From NCBI GenBank assembly GCA_033065855.1, contig JAVXUO010002382.1, positions 32,165 to 96,164 on the forward strand: 64,000 bases of DNA, written 5' to 3'. Shown here piece by piece: positions 60,394-64,000 of this stretch. Position numbers and translations under genes: made by a program. The DNA comes from Escallonia rubra (lineage: Eukaryota; Streptophyta; Magnoliopsida; Escalloniales; Escalloniaceae). Each line of letters opens with the position of its first letter. Within the stretch, counting starts at the first letter, position 1. Under the pieces are notes generated by a model. The model did not search any database, had not been told where the DNA came from, and saw only the letters and a program-made list of their open reading frames with translations.

Positions 60394-60958
60394 AAAACAC
60401 AATCACGAAGATAACTTGAAATTTCAAAATTGGTTTGCACTCTGATTTATAAAAAAGGAAGTAGTGGCCTGCATCGTGTAATTTTGAAGTATTGACTCTG
60501 ATTTCTTGAAAGGGAGGCAGTAACTCCATGTTCATTTTATAGAAGAGCCTCCTTCCCATTCTTCTTCACCAAGTCCGGGATTTTCTACATCTATTGGGTG
60601 TTTGGCAGAGAAAACAATTTCTTTTGCTCTTTTCTTGGTAAATGTTTTTGAGACTCTCAGCCCTTTTCCCTTCTGAACGAGACAATGGTTATTTAAGCGG
60701 ATCCCAGACACGAGGGATTAGCTTCATATAACAAAGTAGTAAACCGAGTAAACGAAAAGAATTGGACATAACCTTCTCTCTTTATGACAAAGAGTAAGAA
60801 GTTAAGGTAAGAGATTACTGTATTCTCAAAACCAAAGTTGTCATGCTTAAGAAATGAGAAATATGCGTTTGTAATTTTAAAGCATCACAGTCAAAAAGCC
60901 AAGTGAAACTTCAAGAGTGGTTGCAGTTGGTGAAGGAATACACTAGAAGTGCTCTTAA

Positions 60959-60969
60959 ATCCCAGATTG
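60959..60969 (+). promoter_or_regulatory. USE-like element for U2
   Basis: ATCCCAGATTG differs from the consensus at two or three bases. TATAAAA follows at 61001-61007 after 31 bases, and the RNA start comes 32 bases after the TATA start. Confidence 0.7.
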
Positions 60970-61032
60970 GGTGGATAGGAGGGAATGCAGAGAGAGGTTG
61001 TATAAAAGGGGAAGCTGAACACAATATCAAGC

Positions 61033-61220
61033 ATACCTTTCTCGGCCTTTTGGCTAAGATCAAGTGTAGTATCTGTTCTTATCAGTTTAATATCTGATAT
61101 GTGGGCCAATGGCTCACACGATATTAAATTAATTTTTTGAGGGGAAGGTTCTTGGTAGCTTGCTACCGGTTCCTTGCACGTCGCCTTGGTGTTGCACTAC
61201 TGCCTTGGCCTGGCGCACCC
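61033..61220 (+). ncRNA. U2 snRNA gene
   Basis: U2 pairs with the intron branch site. 188 bases, complete: ATACCTTTCTCGGCC 5' end, GTAGTA branch-site recognition, stem II, Sm site ATTTTTTGAG, stem-loop III (GGTAGC-TT-GCTACC fully paired) and the U2B'' loop GTTGCACTACTG. The last stem carries U-U pairs where plant U2 usually has G-C (CCTTGG facing CCTTGG). The TATA box is good but the USE is weakened. Probably capable of folding; expression is uncertain. Confidence 0.92.
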
Positions 61221-61591
61221 AACCCAAATCTAGTTTCAACAAAATTTATGCCTCATTAATCACAGCTAATGCAACGAGAAAAACATACGAATGGCATAAA
61301 AACTGCTAAAATGCAACGGCTAGGTGTTGGCCTGGCAAAACAAATCTATCAAAAAAAATATGATTCATGAAAAGGACAGCAGTGGCCTTTTAGTTGCCTG
61401 CTGGAAACTCAGAAGCAACTTGATACCCACAACCAGCTCTCCTAATTTTGATAGCCATCACACTCAATGTGCACGATCTACAATTTCACAGCCAATTAGA
61501 CATTATTTTTTCTTTTTCACTTGTGAGAATGTCTCTCCATCAAAGAAGAAGGAGTAGGCTCTTAAAATATCAATGTTCCAAGACCAAGATA

Positions 61592-61619
61592 GTCCCGAGA
61601 GACGCATCCAGGAGTTCCA
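61592..61619 (+). promoter_or_regulatory. decayed U5 promoter with shortened spacing
   Basis: GTCCCGAGAGA is a damaged USE. Only about 16 bases separate it from the ATATTTT box, against 33 in the sister gene at 55679. Confidence 0.65.
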
Positions 61620-61650
61620 TATTTTGCCTCTCCTACTCTCTATCAAAGCA

Positions 61651-61776
61651 CGCAGCCATGTGGTGAGCACAAAGCTAACTATTCTTTCGCCTTTTACTAA
61701 AGAATACCGTGTGCTCGCCATATACAATGGCATACGCCTATTTTTGGAGGTGTTCTTTCCCTATGGAAAGAGCTCC
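61651..61776 (+). ncRNA. U5 snRNA gene copy with doubtful promoter
   Basis: Nearly identical to 55756-55881. The same loop I stem, 9-base lower stem, Sm site ATTTTTGG and 3' stem-loop (TTTCC-CTAT-GGAAA) are all intact. The few changes lie in unpaired bases (GCTAAC, CAATGG, GGTGTTC). The RNA would fold, but the USE is damaged and too close to the TATA, so the copy may be silent. Confidence 0.88.
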
Positions 61777-62480
61777 TAAAATGTATTAGAAACAATTAAG
61801 AGGAAGCACCCATCCTAAAACAAGGTCTTAAGAGAAATGACAGGATTAATTGAAATGTGATGCACTTTGAATCTTAGTTGCCCGTATTGTGGGTGGGTGC
61901 GAGGATCCGGAGTGGTAGCGTCACTCGAGGGAGATGGTGAGAGATTCAGGAGGGAGGTACTGGAGTGGAAGTTACCATAGAAGTACTATTAAAAGCAACT
62001 GTATATAGGTAGTTGTTATGGAGTTGATGTAAGGTTGAAAGGGTATATAACCTAGATACAAGCTAATATTTAGGATATTTGATGCTTATTAAGCAATCAC
62101 AAGCGCAAGGCTTTAGCTTCATACGACAGAGTAACAAAACAGTAGGCTGAAAAAATTAACGATCTGCCTGGACAAGAAACACTGAAAACTTGAAATAAGA
62201 AAAACAGCATACAGCATACTCAACAAGATCTCAAAGCTAAACAGTTGTCTGAACGTCAGTTTTGAAAGAGTTGATTTCTAACTTTTTGAGCCAAACAATT
62301 ACGGTATTAATGCTCATTGGCACGTTAAATACTTGGTAGCAAATTATAAATAGAAACCTTTTCTTGGTAAAATCCCCTTAATTCAAAAAAGATAAGTAAA
62401 CAGGTCCAGCAGCCAGCTTGCTGAAACAAACAGACCAAAAGTGCATTCAAGAATCCCCAGAACACTGGGTATCAAGATTT

Positions 62481-62510
62481 CTGCCTTAGCCTGGCGCAGC
62501 CCACCCAAAT
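62481..62510 (+). ncRNA. U2 snRNA 3'-end fragment (pseudogene)
   Basis: CTGCCTTAGCCTGGCGCAGC followed by CCACCCAAATCA. The downstream DNA to about 62730 aligns with 48570-48790, sharing GAAGTCTC, ATGCCTGTA, CAATCAAGCCT and AGTGGATGAAC. Confidence 0.75.
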
Positions 62511-63582
62511 CATGTTGTACACAATTTTAATTTCTCTCTCCCAATGGGAAGCGAAGCGAGCCTTAATTCAATTCCACAGAAAGTGCCTTTACAAATCTCA
62601 AATAAAGGGGAAAGATTTGTCTGAAGTCTCCATAGTCTATGATGCCTGTATGCTTACTCATCAATCAAGCCTTGGTAAGCAAAGTCTAGTGGATGAACAT
62701 TGTTTATGGGAAATCTTTCACTTCGATGGCTACCATATTCTGACAACAATATGGATGCAAAAGCTGCAAATTCATTTCACTGTCACATTTACAGTTGGTT
62801 ATCTCGTAGCTATGCTCAAGTTTCTTATGCAGTACTCAACTTACAAGGCGGGCCTATTGCTTCAGAGAAGCTACGCACATGGTCCAAGTATGCATCATTG
62901 AGGCAGCCACGAACATTCGCCAAATTAAGCTGGTTAGTGGTCGTGAAATCAGCCAAATAAGCGATGTTAAAGCAGTACTAGCTACTTCTATGCTCAAAGC
63001 ATTTGCTTTGGCTATTTCCATGAACTATCTGCATGTAATTATTCCTACTGATTCAAGGCCCTCTATTCACACATGGCCAGCAACGATTCATATACTTATC
63101 AATAACTCTGCCATCTATTTCAAAACTAACAAAGTGTAATGGCAATTACATAGCTACAGACTGAAGACAACCAAAGGAGCTCTTCAACCAAGCTAAAACA
63201 ATTTAACAACAATGGCACGCTAATTTCGCAAGAGATTCCTATAGATGGGAAAGAGGATAGCAGCACAGTTGCCTTGGATCTGGTGATGGCAACGTGATTG
63301 TTGAGCACTAATGGAAACCTATTGCTCTGAACTTATTCGATATGGTTGTAGTATGGTAACTATGACCCTTTGAGATTCACTTTATGATAATGTAGTGAAA
63401 TTGAATTCTAATTCGTTCCCGAGATTCCATCTCACATACGGTCTTCGAGTTTGTGGTGTCTGCTTTACTAATCACAGCGCAAGGTCCTTATAAATGGCCA
63501 TGTTTTTCTTTTTGATAGGTAAAAACAAGATTCACAGAGCTGCCAAATAAAACCATTAGTCCTTCCGGAAGGCTTGGATTTG

Positions 63583-63593
63583 ATCCCGCACTG
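63583..63593 (+). promoter_or_regulatory. weakened USE for U1
   Basis: ATCCCGCACTG, with a mutated TATA (TACAAAA at 63626). Spacing to the start at 63657 is normal. Confidence 0.65.
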
Positions 63594-63656
63594 AAAAAGA
63601 ACCACTGAGGGGACTATAGATGGAGTACAAAAGGAAATGTGGCAGCCCATATAAAC

Positions 63657-63818
63657 ATACTTACCTGGACGGGGTCAATGGGTGATCAAGAAGGCCCATG
63701 GCCTAGGTTAGTGACCTCCATTGCACTTTGGAGGGGTGCTCGCCTAAGGTCTACCCAAGTGGTGGAGCCTACGTCATAATTTGTGACAGTTGGCGCCGGC
63801 CTCCGCGCGGCCCCCTCC
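63657..63818 (+). ncRNA. U1 snRNA gene copy
   Basis: Complete U1, about 162 bases. ATACTTACCTGGACGGG, the U1-70K loop GATCAAGAAGG and the U1A loop ATTGCAC are intact, so the 5' half is closer to the plant norm than the copy at 58384. The Sm-site region reads ATAATTTGTGA. The terminal stem-loop is damaged (GGCGCCGGCCTCCGCGCGG, with the TTCG loop lost). USE and TATA are both weakened. Probably a non-expressed or weakly expressed copy. Confidence 0.9.
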
Positions 63819-64000
63819 AATATACTTTCAAGTTTTACTAGGGTCATTTGAATCAATGTTGTGTTTCATGGGCTATTGATGCAGTTTAGGATCTATCTAG
63901 GGCTAAATATTGCAGTTTAGGATCTATCTAGGGATATTGATGCAGTTTAGGATTGTGACTGCTTTGGTATTGGACCACTGCATCACCTAAGGTCTTCGCA

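Larger units (their letters stand above)
58300..60710. repeat. segmental duplication block, copy 2
   Basis: Partner of 52640-54300. It carries a 556-bp hAT-derived insertion (59830-60385) that copy 1 lacks. Confidence 0.8.

Noticed and set aside
48000-64000. U4 or U6 snRNA genes in the cluster
   Set aside because: I looked for their conserved 5' ends and Sm or Pol III signals and found none.
1-64000. CRISPR arrays, bacterial operons or tRNA genes
   Set aside because: No spacer-repeat arrays or bacterial gene structure. No convincing tRNA cloverleaf was noticed, though a scan by eye can miss one.

Overview
This is a stretch of a plant nuclear genome, most likely a eudicot. The evidence is intron-rich genes with GT/AG junctions, LRR receptor kinases of the Xa21/FLS2 type, a DEMETER/ROS1-type DNA glycosylase, plant U1, U2 and U5 snRNA genes with the plant upstream sequence element (USE), and CACTA, hAT, Mutator-like and Copia elements. 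It is AT-rich and repeat-laden. Almost every protein gene here is partial or broken. Identifications come from reading the sequence only; no database search was run.

Layout. 1-3373: the 3' two thirds of a DEMETER/ROS1-like 5-methylcytosine DNA glycosylase, with frame lesions and no C-terminal domain. 5261-6242: the C-terminal exons of a Cid1/HESO1-like nucleotidyltransferase. 7553-8480: a decayed Myb/SANT-like gene. 9739-10980: a 0.6 kb tandem duplication. 12766-30050: a decayed LRR receptor-kinase cluster with three gene remnants. The largest (15054-25044) is split by a 2.6 kb AT-rich insertion and a 3.9 kb CACTA-type element. Tandem-repeat DNA and a TIR element bounded by (TA)n lie between the remnants.

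33543-37196 is a nearly complete hAT transposon with a perfect 8-bp target duplication. 37490-39030 is a patch of inverted repeats, C-tract minisatellite and GGGTTTT-rich minisatellite. 40937-45637 is a broken Copia retrotransposon with both LTRs. 45687-46810 is a Mutator-like TIR element with a 9-bp target duplication. Exon-like minus-strand segments between about 33.3 and 55.3 kb may belong to one unidentified host gene.

The most notable part is 48.5-64 kb: a same-strand cluster of spliceosomal snRNA genes and relics. It holds U1 (58384, 63657, plus a 5'-deleted copy and a promoter with only the first nine bases of U1), U2 (61033, plus fragments) and U5 (55756, 61651). These sit in segmentally duplicated blocks about 5-6 kb apart. 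Several copies keep the plant Pol II layout: USE, about 30-33 bp, TATA, about 31-33 bp, RNA start. U1, U2 and U5 are core parts of the spliceosome: 5' splice-site recognition, branch-site recognition and exon alignment. A copy of the hAT family (59830-60385) inserted into one duplicated block, and the sister block at 53911 keeps the empty site.
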